From assembly GCF_014898815.1 (NCBI RefSeq), contig NW_026515504.1, positions 310,001 to 374,000 of the forward strand: a stretch of DNA of 64,000 bases, written 5' to 3'. Below are positions 1-13,361 of the stretch, piece by piece. A model generated the notes under the pieces. That model had not been told where the DNA came from, ran no database searches, and saw only the letters and a list, made by a program, of their open reading frames with translations. This stretch comes from Panonychus citri. Lineage: Eukaryota > Arthropoda > Arachnida > Trombidiformes > Tetranychidae. Position numbers and translations under genes: made by a program. Position 1 is the first letter of the stretch; every line of letters begins with the position of its first letter.

Positions 1-101
1 TTTTGACTGTTTATGAATTAATATTTGACCCCTTAAGGACTAGATGTCAAAATAAGCACTATAAATCCTATTGATTTAATTTTTGTCTTTTATTTTTTTA
101 G

Positions 102-3100
102 ATGTGCCTCAGCCTCCTAAAGATTGCAGCTTGACCAATGATACTTCCAACTCAATTCTGATTACTTGTTTCAATCCAGATCCGTCCAAAAGCCTTTCAA
201 CAAACTCACCAGAAGTTTATTGTCTTGAAGTTTACGATATTTCAACAAGTTCCTTAATACTTTTCATGGAGGATCGTTCACCTCGCTTCAAAGTTTCACT
301 TCCAAATTTAAAGGATATTCACGAATACAGTTTAACCATTTATGCCAAAAACTCATTTTCAAGAAGTGCCTCCGTTAATATAACAGTCAAAAGTGAGACT
401 TCATTACTGTTGAACCAGGTAGCCAACAGTTCACATTCAGGTAACTTTTTTTATTAACTACCAACTTGAAGAGTAAAAAAATTAATCATTAATAAAACTT
501 TAATTATTCTGATTCAGTAGATGAAATGTATCAAGATAACTTTCCCTACATCACCTGTTGGCTATTGGTTTTAAGTGGACTATCAATCGTAGTTTTACTA
601 TTCATAGTTAAAGTTAAAAGATGTCAATTACAAGAAAGTGATGTCCAAAGTTCTGATGGTAAAAAGTCAACCAATGAAACTGATTCAAGTATAGTTCCAC
701 CTGAAACCCTGAGCACACCTGATAGGTAAGTGAATATGAACAAGATGAAATTACTCAGAAAAAATATCAACCATATTGATTCGTTAAAATAATAATCCTC
801 TCAATGATGACATTTTCATAGATGATCCAATTCATTTTATTGCTCATATTTGCAATTTACTGTGAGACTACAAATGAATCAATGAATGGGATGAAAAACT
901 GACAGAATAACTTGTTGCAACTGACTAGGAATAGTATTTTTTATCACTCTCTTGAATAACTGTCATATCATGTTAACATATCATGTTATCATATGATAAT
1001 GTTGACAGCATTAAATAGCCAAGGTGTTCAATAGTCAGATCACATTGGTAACAATATAAAAATGATATTAAATAACAGATAAGACAATAGAGAGTTGAGA
1101 TTATCCTCTAGAGAGAGATGATAATACATTTATTGTATTTTTGTTTCACTTTTTTCATTGTCAACTTTTATTATCGGTGAAAGTTGTGGTCAGTATGATG
1201 ACGATGATGGTGATGATGATAGCTGGTTGAAAGTGGATAAAGATAAAATGTATTCCACTTTAACCAATACCATTATAAGGATGATGATAATAATGATATT
1301 AAGGTCAGTTCTTATGATGATGATGACGATGATCATGATCATCTTTACCCTCATCAGTCAACTAACTGACAGTGAAAAGAGATGAAGCTAAAAGGATAAC
1401 AACAAAACTCACAGACTTTGACTGGATAAGAAAAAAAGTTCCGATGCCAGAATAGAATCAAGAAAAAAAGATAATAACAATAAATGATAGAATCAAATAT
1501 ATTGGTTATCATGAAAGAAATAATAATAATAATAATATATTCTTACACCAAGGAATGAATGAAAATAACAATTGACTCTTTTTCTTATAACTTTCTTTCT
1601 CTGTCTCTCTCTCCTTTTTTTAACCATTGAATTAATCTTGATTATGACTAACTATGGATGTTAATGATTCCAATTGTGAATTCTGGTTGATTGTTGTTTA
1701 TTAAGCTGCCAAATGAAAGATATTTTAACAAAGGAGGCAAAACGATTGACAACAATCAATCTCAAGGAACAGAGCAAATCAACAGCACCGGATATAATTG
1801 AGCTTAGCTGTGACTCTTTGGTAGTTAACCATAGTAAGTATTATCCTTATCTCCATCCTCATCCCAACCTTCATCATCATATGATTGAGATATTTGCTTA
1901 TTCATCTTCACATTCACATTCACCTTATCCGATACTTTGATTCTAATTTTTCTTCTAAAAAAACAATAATTTTGATTGTTTTTCCATATGAATATGAATA
2001 ATCATGAGGCGAACAGTTTATTCATCTAATCAAATACACAATTTTGTCAACTTAATTGTTGATTCCGCTTCCTTTTGGTGAGATTATCATCAATTCTTTA
2101 TGGGATTTTACATTATAAAAGATTTTGCTTGTTACCATTGTTTTTTTTTCATGTTTGATAGACTTTTGCTTTAATAGAATCCATGTGAGCATAAAAGACA
2201 ATAATAACTATCACCAGCAATTAATTACAATTTGCCTCATTAAATTGTAACAATGGTATCATTAGTGGTTCCAATGATTGTTACTACAAGTCAATCAACC
2301 ATAAAGTACAGTTAATGAAAAAGTTATCATCCACATGATTGGATTTTTGTGACAAATTTTCACCAACTCAATCTTAATCTTCATCATTACAACAATTAAC
2401 TTGAAACCATGAGAATATAATGAATAGATTAGATAATTAAGATTATCTTAGAATTAGAATGACCAGAATAAATGGAATTGTGTACATTTTGGTGAGAGAG
2501 TTTGAAAGAAAATCAATCTAACCCAATTACCATTCGAAAATTGATTATAAATGTATTGTAACAACAATCTACGAGTCAATTGTTACCATGAATAATCAAG
2601 AATTGAAATTGTTCGGTATCATGGTTACATGATTAGCTGGAGATTTACATGATGATTTTATGAGGAGATAATAATAATAATAATAATAATATTAGTTGAT
2701 GAAGCTGGAAATATTTTCTTCTGGTCAAATTTTGTCGAGAGTTAATTTTGATTGATGGTCAATATCATGGATAGAAAAGTTTTAGCTTATTATCATGTCA
2801 GATTATCGCACTTCTAATATACATATTATCATGATCACACTGATCATCATTAACTGTTAGTTGATTGTGAAATGATCACAATAAGTGTAACCATTAGATT
2901 ATTTAACATTTGTAACTATGTTTAATGTTCATCCTCATCTACGTTTCCATTTCATCATTATTCCTATTTTTCTGGTGTAAAAGGAAAAGACATGGATGAT
3001 AACGATGACGACAATGGCTTCGAAGATGATGAATCGAAAAAAGAAAAAAAAACTCTTTTATCAGCAGAACTTTTCTTTCTCCCTCTTCTAAACCACCTAA

Positions 3101-6100
3101 GCCTCCATCATGTATCATTGAAAAGGATTTACATCACTTTTTGATCCTCATCATCATCATCATCATCATCATCATCTTGCCAGAGTATCATAGATTTAAT
3201 CATTTACATGGTTCGTTGACATTTATTGACCAATGACAAGTCCAGAAATCGGGGAAACTTGAACTAAACTGTATCATTATGATATTTTATCCTCAGTTTT
3301 TTGAGCTCAATCAGTTGGAAATTAGATTAACTAGAGTTGATTAAAGTGACGACATGATCAAGAAATAGGATTGAAAGTTTTTGATAAATTGTTGCAAATT
3401 TAGATTCAATTAGCTTAGATAATGATTGGAAAAGGAAAACTAAATTATTTGATTCAATTGCTTCATTATTAATGTCAATGGTATTTTCAATTTACAACTA
3501 CAATTCTGTAAGATTATCTTTACCCTGAGGCACATTGTAAATCATTGCTGGGAGTGAAAATCTCAAATCAAAAGCGATAATAAAATGAAACTAATTAATT
3601 GTGACACATAAAGAAGAAATTAAATTATATCGGAAAGCTAATTGAATAGAGAGAAAACAAAAGTTTTAGCCCAATATAAAATTAGGACATTCAAGTTTCC
3701 AAACCAATTGAAGTTGTAATTCAATTGGTAGTTTTTCTCGTTGAAAATGTTGTTGTAGTTTCATATTTAGTTGATGTTTTCCCGGTCAAAGTTATGATGA
3801 TTAGTGATGATAAATAGCAACACAATTAAAGGGAATCATAACTTTTATATCAAATTACCTTAGAAAAAAATTTACACTGACAAGTTTCCAACTAATCATA
3901 TGAGTTGGAGTTAACAGAATCGTCAGAATTGATGTTGAAAGGGAAAACCAAGTTTGAGAAACATTCTCACAATCAGCAATTCTTACAGATCAAATGATAA
4001 TTATATTGATTGTTGATAAGTTATCGATAATCCATCAAAACTTTTATCTCTCATCACCATCAAGAAATAATATTTTTCATTTCATTATTTCTGCTGATTC
4101 TCAATTCACCAATGAATCAGCTTAAATGGTCATTCTTGATTAGACAAAGATGAAAACAGGAAAATAGGCAATAGTTCATAGTTTTTTTTTCGGACATTCA
4201 GAGTGACCTGAACAATTTAAGACTTTTATGTTTCCTTGTTGATGTGCAATCAGAATGATGATAAATCACCATGCTAATGCTAAACCATTATGTTATCATA
4301 ATAGGGGATAAGTTTATCATTGAATTTTCATTTGCTGACCATCAGAGGTGACAATTTTCACAGTTCGATCTGGACTCTTGCCACACCCTTTTCCTCCTTC
4401 AGCCACCCTGTAAACCTTTGATGTAAAGATCATTAATATTTATCCTAACCTGTCATCATATTTATCTGATTCTGAGGTTTTTTTCTCTCCCTCATGATCT
4501 GATTCAGCTTCTGGTCTAATGTTCAAAGTAAATGGACATTCTCACACCTTTACACGACTGAAAGGAAAACTTTTTTTTTCTTTCTGTTTTTTTCTCACTC
4601 TTCTCATTTTCTCCATCATTTCAATCTGATAGAAAAGTTTTTTCTTTCCTTCTTATCTCACTGTTGATAATATTTTCCTAATATCGTAAAAGTTATTTTT
4701 TTCCCCATGAAAGCTCAGAATCAGACTCAAAATAATCGTGTTTACGATACTATTATTTATCTCTAAGATATGTTTACATGTTGATTTTTTTTCTCCCTTC
4801 CTTCATTCATCATGATTCATTGGATTGACCTGAGAATCTAATAATATCTTGTAATGTGATAAAGATGAAGCTCAGAATTTCTGATAAAGAATTTCTCATT
4901 TTCTCTCTCTCTCTCTCTTCATGATTTTCATTTTAATTTCCTTTAAAATTTTTCTCTCTTTTCAACATATATATCATTCACTATTAGTCTATTATTGATT
5001 ATTTGATATTATTTATATTCTAATATAAATATTGTCCATCCACATGATGATAATGGTCAATTTAATTCTGTTACCACTTTTGATCACATTTTTCCAATAA
5101 AAATATAATATTAAATTTAGGTTGAAATCTTTTTCTTTCTCTTTTTTTCAGCCAATAATTCATATTTTACATGATAACATTCATGATACTTGCCTTATGC
5201 CTTACAAACTTACACCTTGTATTATATTTTTCCATTAAGATGAATCCACATCACTCCCAATTTAAATGGTCAACATTATTATACTGACCATTGGCTCGAA
5301 GCGTTATAACAATTTTCACACCCTGAGAAACATTTTCATTGTAATATTTACAAAATGTGCTAAAAATTACATCTAAATCTAAATTAATAACCCTCAGATC
5401 AAATATTAGAATTGGATTAAAATTTAATAACAATGCAATTCTAAATGGTTGATTAAATCAGTTGAGATTATTTTATCGTCATTTTGATAATTAGTTTTTG
5501 ATTGCCAGCCATTTATTGCGTTGGTAACAATAGTTGATTCGTGACAAACTATTGATTGTTAGTAATAGTGAATTAATCTTAATCATGATAGATTTTCTTT
5601 CAAAAGTTCTGTGTAAACTATTTCACCGAATCTCAGTTATCGACCATTTCAAGTTACTTTTTATTTACAATTTCTAATGACAGGTTAACAAAGATGATGA
5701 TGTATCAATATTACCTGATTTAGATGATTACTATTAGTTTATTTTATTGGATATGAAAGTTGAATGAGTAGGAAAAAGTTTGGAAAAGTTTTTAACTTTA
5801 TGAGATCTTGTTGAAAACGGTCAGCTAAAAGATGATGAAAACAGTAGTGGTCAAGAGAAGTGATAAAAGTACGAGGAAAAAATTTAGTTGATAAAGGTAA
5901 TTTTGAAGGAGAAAATAAATGTGACCAGTGGACAGTAATGAAAGGAAAAAAAAGTGTTACTGGACAGTAATAAATGACCACAGGAGCGTGAAGTAAATAA
6001 TTACTCAGAAGATGCTTCAGATTTGTTAGCTTTTTTCATGCTCATCCTTCAAGTATAAACATTTTGTAACCTTTTTTTATCTTCATCATCAAAATCATCA

Positions 6101-6409
6101 CCAATAAAATCATCACTATCATCAACCTTTAGTTATCCTACTGTCATTTATGATTATTATCAACTATTAACACACAATGATGTCTTTTTGTTATCACCAT
6201 CATCATCCCTCAATGTTTTTCATTCATTTCATTCACTTCTCATCCTTTTTTTATCATCATACTTATCATCATTATCGGTGTCCTAATAATCGAGAAAATT
6301 TCATTCTTCCGGTCACAGAATTTCCAGCTTTCTCTCTGAATTCTTTACTCTCAGCACTTTGATTTCTCCTTTTGGATACTATATTTATTAGTATTTACTC
6401 TCAATCCTC

Positions 6410-6447
<38 letters not shown>

Positions 6448-6616
6448 ATATTCCTTGTCATCTTCTAATCTTCTTTACATGACGATAACACATATAATTC
6501 ATTTTATTTTTACCTCTTCAGATGATGGACAGGAAAAGAAAACATCTATTGGAGATATCTCTGAATTCATTATCATAGATGAAGATTCGTATCCAGTTCA
6601 TCTTATTTTGTCCGAG
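102..6616 (+). CDS. Sidestep-like IgSF receptor, 3' part (FnIII, TM, tail), partial
   Basis: Four exons join in phase: 102-440, 518-725, 1706-1833 and 6522-6616. The first is a complete phase 1-1 module, typical of exons encoding FnIII/Ig domains. Its pattern (PPKDCSL..T.ILITC, then YCLEVYD, F.VSLPNL and YAKN.FSRS) resembles the membrane-proximal FnIII domain of arthropod Sidestep-family axon-guidance receptors. The second exon encodes a membrane helix (ITCWLLVLSGLSIVVLLFIV) followed by basic KVKR, so the protein is type I. The third and fourth encode a hydrophilic cytoplasmic tail with a PDII motif and an acidic FIIIDEDS stretch. The extracellular Ig domains would lie left of the window. No stop is reached at 6616 (phase 0), so at least one more exon exists downstream. 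Family assignment rests on remembered resemblance; Dscam- or nephrin-type receptors are the alternatives. Confidence 0.55.
1834..6521 (+). other. Large intron of the sidestep-like gene
   Basis: A 4.7 kb gap between two in-phase exons. It holds AT-rich sequence, a (CAT)n tract near 3148-3176 and a CT tract near 6414-6444. Open frames here are short, low in complexity and not convincing as exons. Confidence 0.5.
6414..6444. repeat. CT dinucleotide microsatellite
   Basis: An uninterrupted (CT)n run about 80 bp before the acceptor of the exon at 6522. It could extend the polypyrimidine environment of that splice site, but this is only position-based. Confidence 0.9.
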
Positions 6617-7391
6617 GTAAGTTATTAACTTTTCCATATTCTCTGATAAAGAATAAGATAAAGGTCAAGTGTTCAAGTTATCAAATAAAATCAATAAGAA
6701 ACAGAAGAAAATGAAGAAAATGAATATTTTTGATTGTTCTCATCATAAAGATGATCATTGACGATGAAAAAAGTCTAGACAACTTTGATTCATTAACTAA
6801 GTATTGATCAAGTTCTTGACTTTTGAATGCTTTCCGAACACAGATTGACATAAACAGTCCTACTTAAGGATTTCCTGCAAGATTTCAGCGACGAGTGATC
6901 AGATAATTACAATGTTCTGATCAACCTGAAAGTACATGCAATGTGATGTGTTTTCCTAAGTTCTTAATGAGCATTTGCTAAAAATTAGTTGTTTACTTTA
7001 TCGATAAAGATTCTAACAGCTTATTGTAAATTCCGTTGGTGAGAAACTAAGCACGAACGACGTTGACGAACTTTTTTTTCAATCAGATTTTGTGTTTATC
7101 TTATGAGCTGTTAGACAGCCACGAACTGTGGTCTTAGAGCAGAAGAATTGATCTTTCATACTTTCCCCAAATTTTGAGATAAATTTTTATGCTAAGTTTC
7201 AATACCTTGGGTCAGACCAATAGACATAAGTTCACCAATAATACGATAAAGTTGTTAAGCAATTAATGAAATTGTCACCATTTTCTCAGGAGTTCAGGAT
7301 GAGGAGGGTTCAGAAAAAAGTGGAAGTAGAAGCCCATACCCACGCTAGAGTGGTATGGCTTAAGCCTAATAAGAATATAAGGATTTTTTAT

Positions 7392-7393
<2 letters not shown>

Positions 7394-7457
<64 letters not shown>
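7394..7457. repeat. CT dinucleotide microsatellite (about 64 bp)
   Basis: A pure CT run, the longest in the window. A frame starting at 7266 reads through it as alternating Leu-Ser, which is not evidence for a protein. Confidence 0.95.
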
Positions 7458-7462
<5 letters not shown>

Positions 7463-9958
7463 TAATATATTTATCGAATCAAGACTAATCTTAATCTTTT
7501 AGTCCTCATTAATGTTCTGCTCATTTCTGATAGATTTAAACACAAGAAGGTAAAGTTACATACGAAAAGAATAAAAAAACAATTACAAATCTAATATCAA
7601 ATATGAGCCAGGTAAAGATTATCAACTATGTAGTTAACGTTAATACACAGAGAGAAATGATAATACTCACTCCCTGTCTCTTGAGGTTAACAGGAATTAT
7701 CATCTTAATCATCAGTATTATATTACACAAGAGCAAAAATGAACCTGAAATCATCTTCTTTTGATTAACATGCTCATTATGTTATTCAAAGTAAAGATTA
7801 TGTTATATACTTGGACTCTTTTCATCTTCCTCAGCTATGGTAAGTTTTTCTTCATCATCATCATCATGATTATGATTATGATTATGGTGATGAAATTATT
7901 TTATTATTATTATATTTTTTTACTTTTTTTCTCTATTTCCTCTTTTATCCCTTCATTATAATTGTAACATCACATTTTCTTGTTTATCAAGGTTCTGTTA
8001 CTGTTTTTCCATCATTGTGTATACATGAAGAGAAAAAAGAAAACTCATTTGTCTTCATCAGAATCATCATCATTATTAGAATTATCATCATCATCATCAA
8101 GTTAGCTCATGTTTTCTCTACCTTAACAGTCAAATGAGGCTTCTTACATAACGATAATATATCCTTATTATCATCAAAGAATCGTCATGAATCCTTATTC
8201 ATCTTTATTTCGTCAAATAACGACTGCTAATTAATTGGGTGTCTCTTAATTTATCTCTTTATTTTCTTGGAAGATAACTGAGTGAGAATAAGTGAGAGAG
8301 AGAGAGAGAGTGTGACACAAAGATGAGCTTAAGAAAGTAACCTGAACCTTTACTTCATCTTCTCAAATCTCATGTGAATCGAATACTCTGAATATAATTC
8401 ATTTTCTATGTAGGAATAAAAGAATTCATTCATTCATATTCACTCGAGTGAACTTGATTTTCATGAATAGTATCATAAAAATAACAGCGAAAAACAAAGG
8501 ATAATATATATAAATTAATCACGAATTATTATCATCATTCAAATCTCTTTTCATTTCGGTGTTTCAAGTTTTTTTCTTCAATGAAAGATTCTCATGAGAT
8601 TCATCTACGAATCAATTGGCCATTATCTTGTCTCGGTGGAAAAGTTTCCTTACAAAATATTAAGGAATTACGAATACGTGACAAAATCAATTCAATTTGA
8701 TTTAAATTACGAATTATTAACAGAGGTGTTTATCTACTATAATACTTTCTCTCAGAGTATCCTGATCATTTCCTGATTCATTTAAATTCGCGAGTTATAA
8801 AAATAAAGCTCTCACAATCTGATTACTTCCGTTGCTAGAAAATATCATCTTGCTTGTCGGTGTAAATGTGATTTGAATCAATTCAGTTTCATTGCTAGAG
8901 AAAAGAAACATTTCCAAATTGTTCATTTTTATGATGTTTCATGGAGATTGCAAGTGAAAATATTGTTAGTATTACAGAAAAAACGACTCAATTGTTTTCC
9001 TTTGCTTCTAATCAACATAACAATATGATTTTGGCTCAATGATTTTGATAGAAAAGAGAGATTCAAATCTCGAAGTCAAAATATCAATTCTATTAGTTCG
9101 TGATTTGAATCAAATACTTTCGACACTAACCAATAAAGTAAAACTTGTTGGCAATAAAATATTTACTTCGGTGTTTGAAAAACCACAATTCATTTGTATT
9201 CATCTTTAATCATTGATAATTTAGATCAAAATCTCAGGTTGATCGAGATTGTAAATGGATTCTTTTGGATCATTTTAATATTGAACAGTCGGCAAAGAAA
9301 GTTCCGTGAAGGCAAAGACAAAAACTCTTCATTATAAAGGATAACAATGATTACGATCTTGTACTAGCACTAATTGAGTAGAATAATTAATCTTGTACTT
9401 GGAGAATCTTTTTCAATACTTGTCTCTGGGTACATGTATTAATGTATCGATTGGAGATCTGTGTTCTCGAAAAACAATGAGAAATTGTTTATTAATAAAT
9501 AAGAGCTGTTTCTAATGACCGATACCTGACCATTCAAGAAGAAGATGAAAAAATTGAACTTAAGATAATTTGTCAAGAGCTTGTCATGAAAAAATACTAG
9601 AAAATCTATCATATTCAGGAAACAGAATTTGTGTAACTATCGAATTTGTAACTTTTAAAGTTGCAAGAAGTTTAAAATTTAACGTCAACTTGATAATTAT
9701 CATGATGAGTTTTTCCACCTTTATTGTCCCTCCTCATCTTTTATACTCATTAACTCAAAGTTCTGAGTTTAATGTCTATCTTCATCTTCATCTTCGTCTT
9801 CATCTTTTTTTTCATCATGATGAATGTTATATGGTAACTAATCTTTCGGTTGTTAAAGTTTTCACCAGTAAAATTGCTCCTCATTCTCATGAAAACAAGA
9901 AGAAGTAAAAAAGTTCTGAATGTGAATTCGGTGAAATGAAAACTGAGGCCTAGTTAAT

Positions 9959-9960
<2 letters not shown>

Positions 9961-10013
<53 letters not shown>
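9961..10013. repeat. GA dinucleotide microsatellite (about 52 bp)
   Basis: A pure AG run in gene-poor DNA. Confidence 0.95.
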
Positions 10014-10016
<3 letters not shown>

Positions 10017-11223
10017 AGATAAATATGATGATAATAATGATAAGTTGAGTGAGTTTAACAAATCATCATCTTCATGATCCTATGAACATATTTTATTAAT
10101 ATAAGTCATAATATATATGAACTCATTACAACAAGAAAATAACTTTGACATGTAATTAATATGAAAACAATTGAACATTTAATAACAATAAAAATGATAT
10201 TATCGTGATTAGATTAATTCAAGTTAATTGTCTTTAAATTATGACAAAGTTCATGGAAAGAAATATGAAAAAAAAACAAAAAAAAACTCAGAAAATCAAC
10301 TGATCATATTCACACTGACTATTATAATAGAGCTCATTAAATTATAATGGACTGAAAATTCACTGATTAAGTTGATTGAAAGTTTAATTAAATTATCAAT
10401 TGACACACAGTAACTGATTAATGATTCTGACGATTTTACTTTAATTAAAACTTTCACCCTGATACTTTTAATTGAACAATAAGCAACGATGATTAATTGA
10501 TAATTCATTTTCATTATCAATTATTTACAACGTTAGCATCGTCAATATAATCATTGAATTAATTTGATAACTTTCACTTGTTATTATAACAATTTGTATC
10601 ACAATTTAGCTTATTCATAAATTTAAAGTATCATTTTCATTAAACACTTTCTAAAGTTAATTGTTTGAAATTAATTGATCAATTTTACTTTGTCTCGGTC
10701 AATAGGAAGATGATATTGATAAACATCAACGTGTTTTCTGCTTATCAACATTGGTCTAAATTGGGATGATAAATATTTAATTAAACTACAACAATCAAGG
10801 AAAATGATTAATAATATTTAGTGGTGAAACTTTTTTTCCACCTTCAACAATTTACACAATCGACAAATGGAACAATTTAATCTGATCATAATCAAACAAT
10901 TGTAACAACCATCAGAGTTTAACTAATAACATGTCAAGTAAGTACAATTTCAAAGTTGCCTTTTAAAAGTTTAATTGTGATCACAGTTAATTTTGTTTAT
11001 TATTTATTGATTAGATTGTAAAGAAAAAAGTAAATTAACTTTCATGATGATGACGATGAATGGAAAATAAAAATGTCTCAATAATTGAGTAAAGTGAAGA
11101 TGATTAAGGAAGAGGATGAGGAAGACAATGGTGATGAGGATATTTATTTTATCATTTACCAAGAAAGAAAATAGTGAAAAGATTGTAAAAGAATGAAGAA
11201 AATAAAAATGATGAAGAGGAAGA

Positions 11224-11255
11224 TGATGGTGGTGATGATGATGATGATGATGATA
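11224..11255. repeat. GAT trinucleotide repeat
   Basis: A (GAT)n tract. On the minus strand it translates as a His or Ser run, which explains the His-rich open frame there. Confidence 0.85.
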
Positions 11256-12251
11256 GGAGTTGTGAGAGTGGAAGTGGGAGTTTGAGGTGATTCTCAAGTT
11301 GATAATGACGATGAAAGAGATAAAAACAATGAGTGAGAATGAGGTTGAAATGGTGAAAATAACAGAAACATAGTTTTGGTTTTGATACTTTGTCTTCATC
11401 CTTCATCATCAGTGACATTATTTTCATCCTTTTGCACTTTACTTTTTATCTTGCAAGGTCAAATGAGGCCATTTTTTGTTCTGAATTTAAAAGATAATGG
11501 GTTTGGATGGAAAGACGATGGAGAGAGAGAAAGTGAAGATGATGATCATAATGAGAAAGAGCAAAATGAGGGAAAAAACGATCAAGAAAAAATGAAAGAT
11601 GATGATGATGATGGTGATGGTGAGAGAAGAGAAAAGGAAAGATAAGTTTTGTCGCAGGGAAAATAAGGTTGATTTTCAGAATTTTCTGACTATATAACTC
11701 GAATCTGAACTTGGTCCAAGGAGGAAGATGAAATATATTTACTTGTCTTCAATATTCTACCTCATCTTCTCATATATAATATTTATGCCATCATCATTTT
11801 CTACTTGTTTGTGACTTTAACCTTCCCTATGATATAACGATGGAAGTGGGAAGGATCATCTTCATCCATAAATCTTGAATACTTTTTCTATCATTTCGTC
11901 TTGAAACGATGTATCATGAAAAGATTTCCAAGCAACAGCTTTCAACTTAACCGAGAATCATCATTATCCTCATCACTTTTTTATTCACTCGCAATTCTCA
12001 CTCATCAACTTCCCTCATCCCTTGTTAGTATTTAGGCTTTTCTCATCTTATCTCATTGTTCCCTGGTTTCTGATAACAGGAAAGTGAGAAAATATGAAAG
12101 AGTCTACGATTCTTTGAGCTTCTCATGCAAAAAGATTAGCATGAACTTTTCTGTTCCATGATTGTTGTCGTTGTTTGGCTACTTTCGATAGAGAAAAAAA
12201 GTGAAAATGCTTCATTCTTATAGAGAATTGATGATAAATTCAATATTCTAT

Positions 12252-12256
<5 letters not shown>

Positions 12257-12288
<32 letters not shown>
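12257..12288. repeat. CT dinucleotide microsatellite
   Basis: A pure CT run in gene-poor DNA. Confidence 0.9.
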
Positions 12289-12291
<3 letters not shown>

Positions 12292-12879
12292 GGAACATCT
12301 AATGATCTACCCTTTTCATCACTTTTATCATCTTCTTTTACTCATCTTTCGTCCTCTCCATCTTCCTTCAAGGTCTTTTTGTCCTCTCACATTCAGATCA
12401 TCTTAATCACCTTTCTCGCCTTTTTCACTTTTGATTATTTTCACCATGGTAACTGAATGATTATCAGAATGTACATGATAGGATCATGGTGATCGAAAAT
12501 CATCATTTCCATCAACTAAACACTGAAGAAATGTTTTCCTTGATTGTTCAATCTTCTAATAATCCTGATCGATATTTTCAACATTATCCCTTCAATTGAA
12601 TGAGAATCCATCCGATTATCATCACCATTATCATCCTTTTATCCAAAAATAATTATCATTGTTCAGATTTAAACTAACCAACAATTTAAATTGCTCCTCT
12701 TGATTCAGAAAATAATCAGTACAACTAATTAATATTAATAAAATTATCTAAAGATAACTAATGTACCTTTTTGCAAGGGTTACAATTAATCACTGTAACT
12801 GTGATTCCTCAGATTTATCCTGATTGTTAATTAATGATTCACTAATTAAATGAAACTTTTCTTTCCTTTGACAATTTAG

Positions 12880-12962
12880 ATAATTCAATTTTGGAATCAT
12901 CAATGTTTCTTATTGAACAACTTTGGATTCGAGTGAATTTTGTCCAAGTGCCTTCAAAATGA
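12880..12962 (+). other. Candidate terminal exon of the sidestep-like gene
   Basis: A pyrimidine-rich tract ending in TAG at 12877-12879 is followed by an open stretch (NSILESSMFLIEQLWIRVNF) that ends in TGA at 12960-12962. Reading it needs incoming phase 1, whereas the exon ending at 6616 leaves phase 0. At least one undetected exon would therefore be needed between them. It is weak evidence, listed because the upstream gene lacks its end. Confidence 0.2.
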
Positions 12963-13361
12963 GCTCCCAAATGATGGAGATCTAATTGAATAAATTTTTC
13001 TTAATTTCCCTCAACAATTAACTAGTCAATTCTGGTTACGATGGAACAATGATTTCATATTAATGTTAATAACTTTTGAGATTAATTCTTTTTTTTCTGA
13101 ATGATTTATTTCTATCATGTTTTGATGAAGAAAAAAAAAACGAAAAATGATTTTATTAATAATAAAGTTTCATAAAACTGTTGAAACAACTCATTGTATT
13201 ACTTTTTAACAATTAGTTTAAAAGAATAATTTTAAATCGTTTGGAATTAAGCTTAATTACTGATGGAGAGATTTGTAAGCATTTTGAGAATTGGTTATTT
13301 ATGAATGAGCATTGAACGAAAAATAATTTTTGGTCAGTAATTTTTGATTAGAAATGGTAAA

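Larger units (their letters stand above)
6617..13361. other. Low-complexity region without a supported gene
   Basis: No complete gene was found between the last sidestep-like exon and the RAD50 stop codon. It is rich in CT/GA and ATG/CAT repeats, and its open frames translate into Ser/Leu, His or Asp/Glu runs. One candidate terminal exon is listed separately at 12880-12962. Confidence 0.6.

Noticed and set aside
7266..7502. Open frame through the CT microsatellite as a possible sidestep exon
   Set aside because: Half of it is a Leu-Ser run from CT repeats and no donor follows.
11004..11645. His/Ser-rich and Asp/Glu-rich open frames on both strands
   Set aside because: They are translations of GAT/CAT repeats in several frames.
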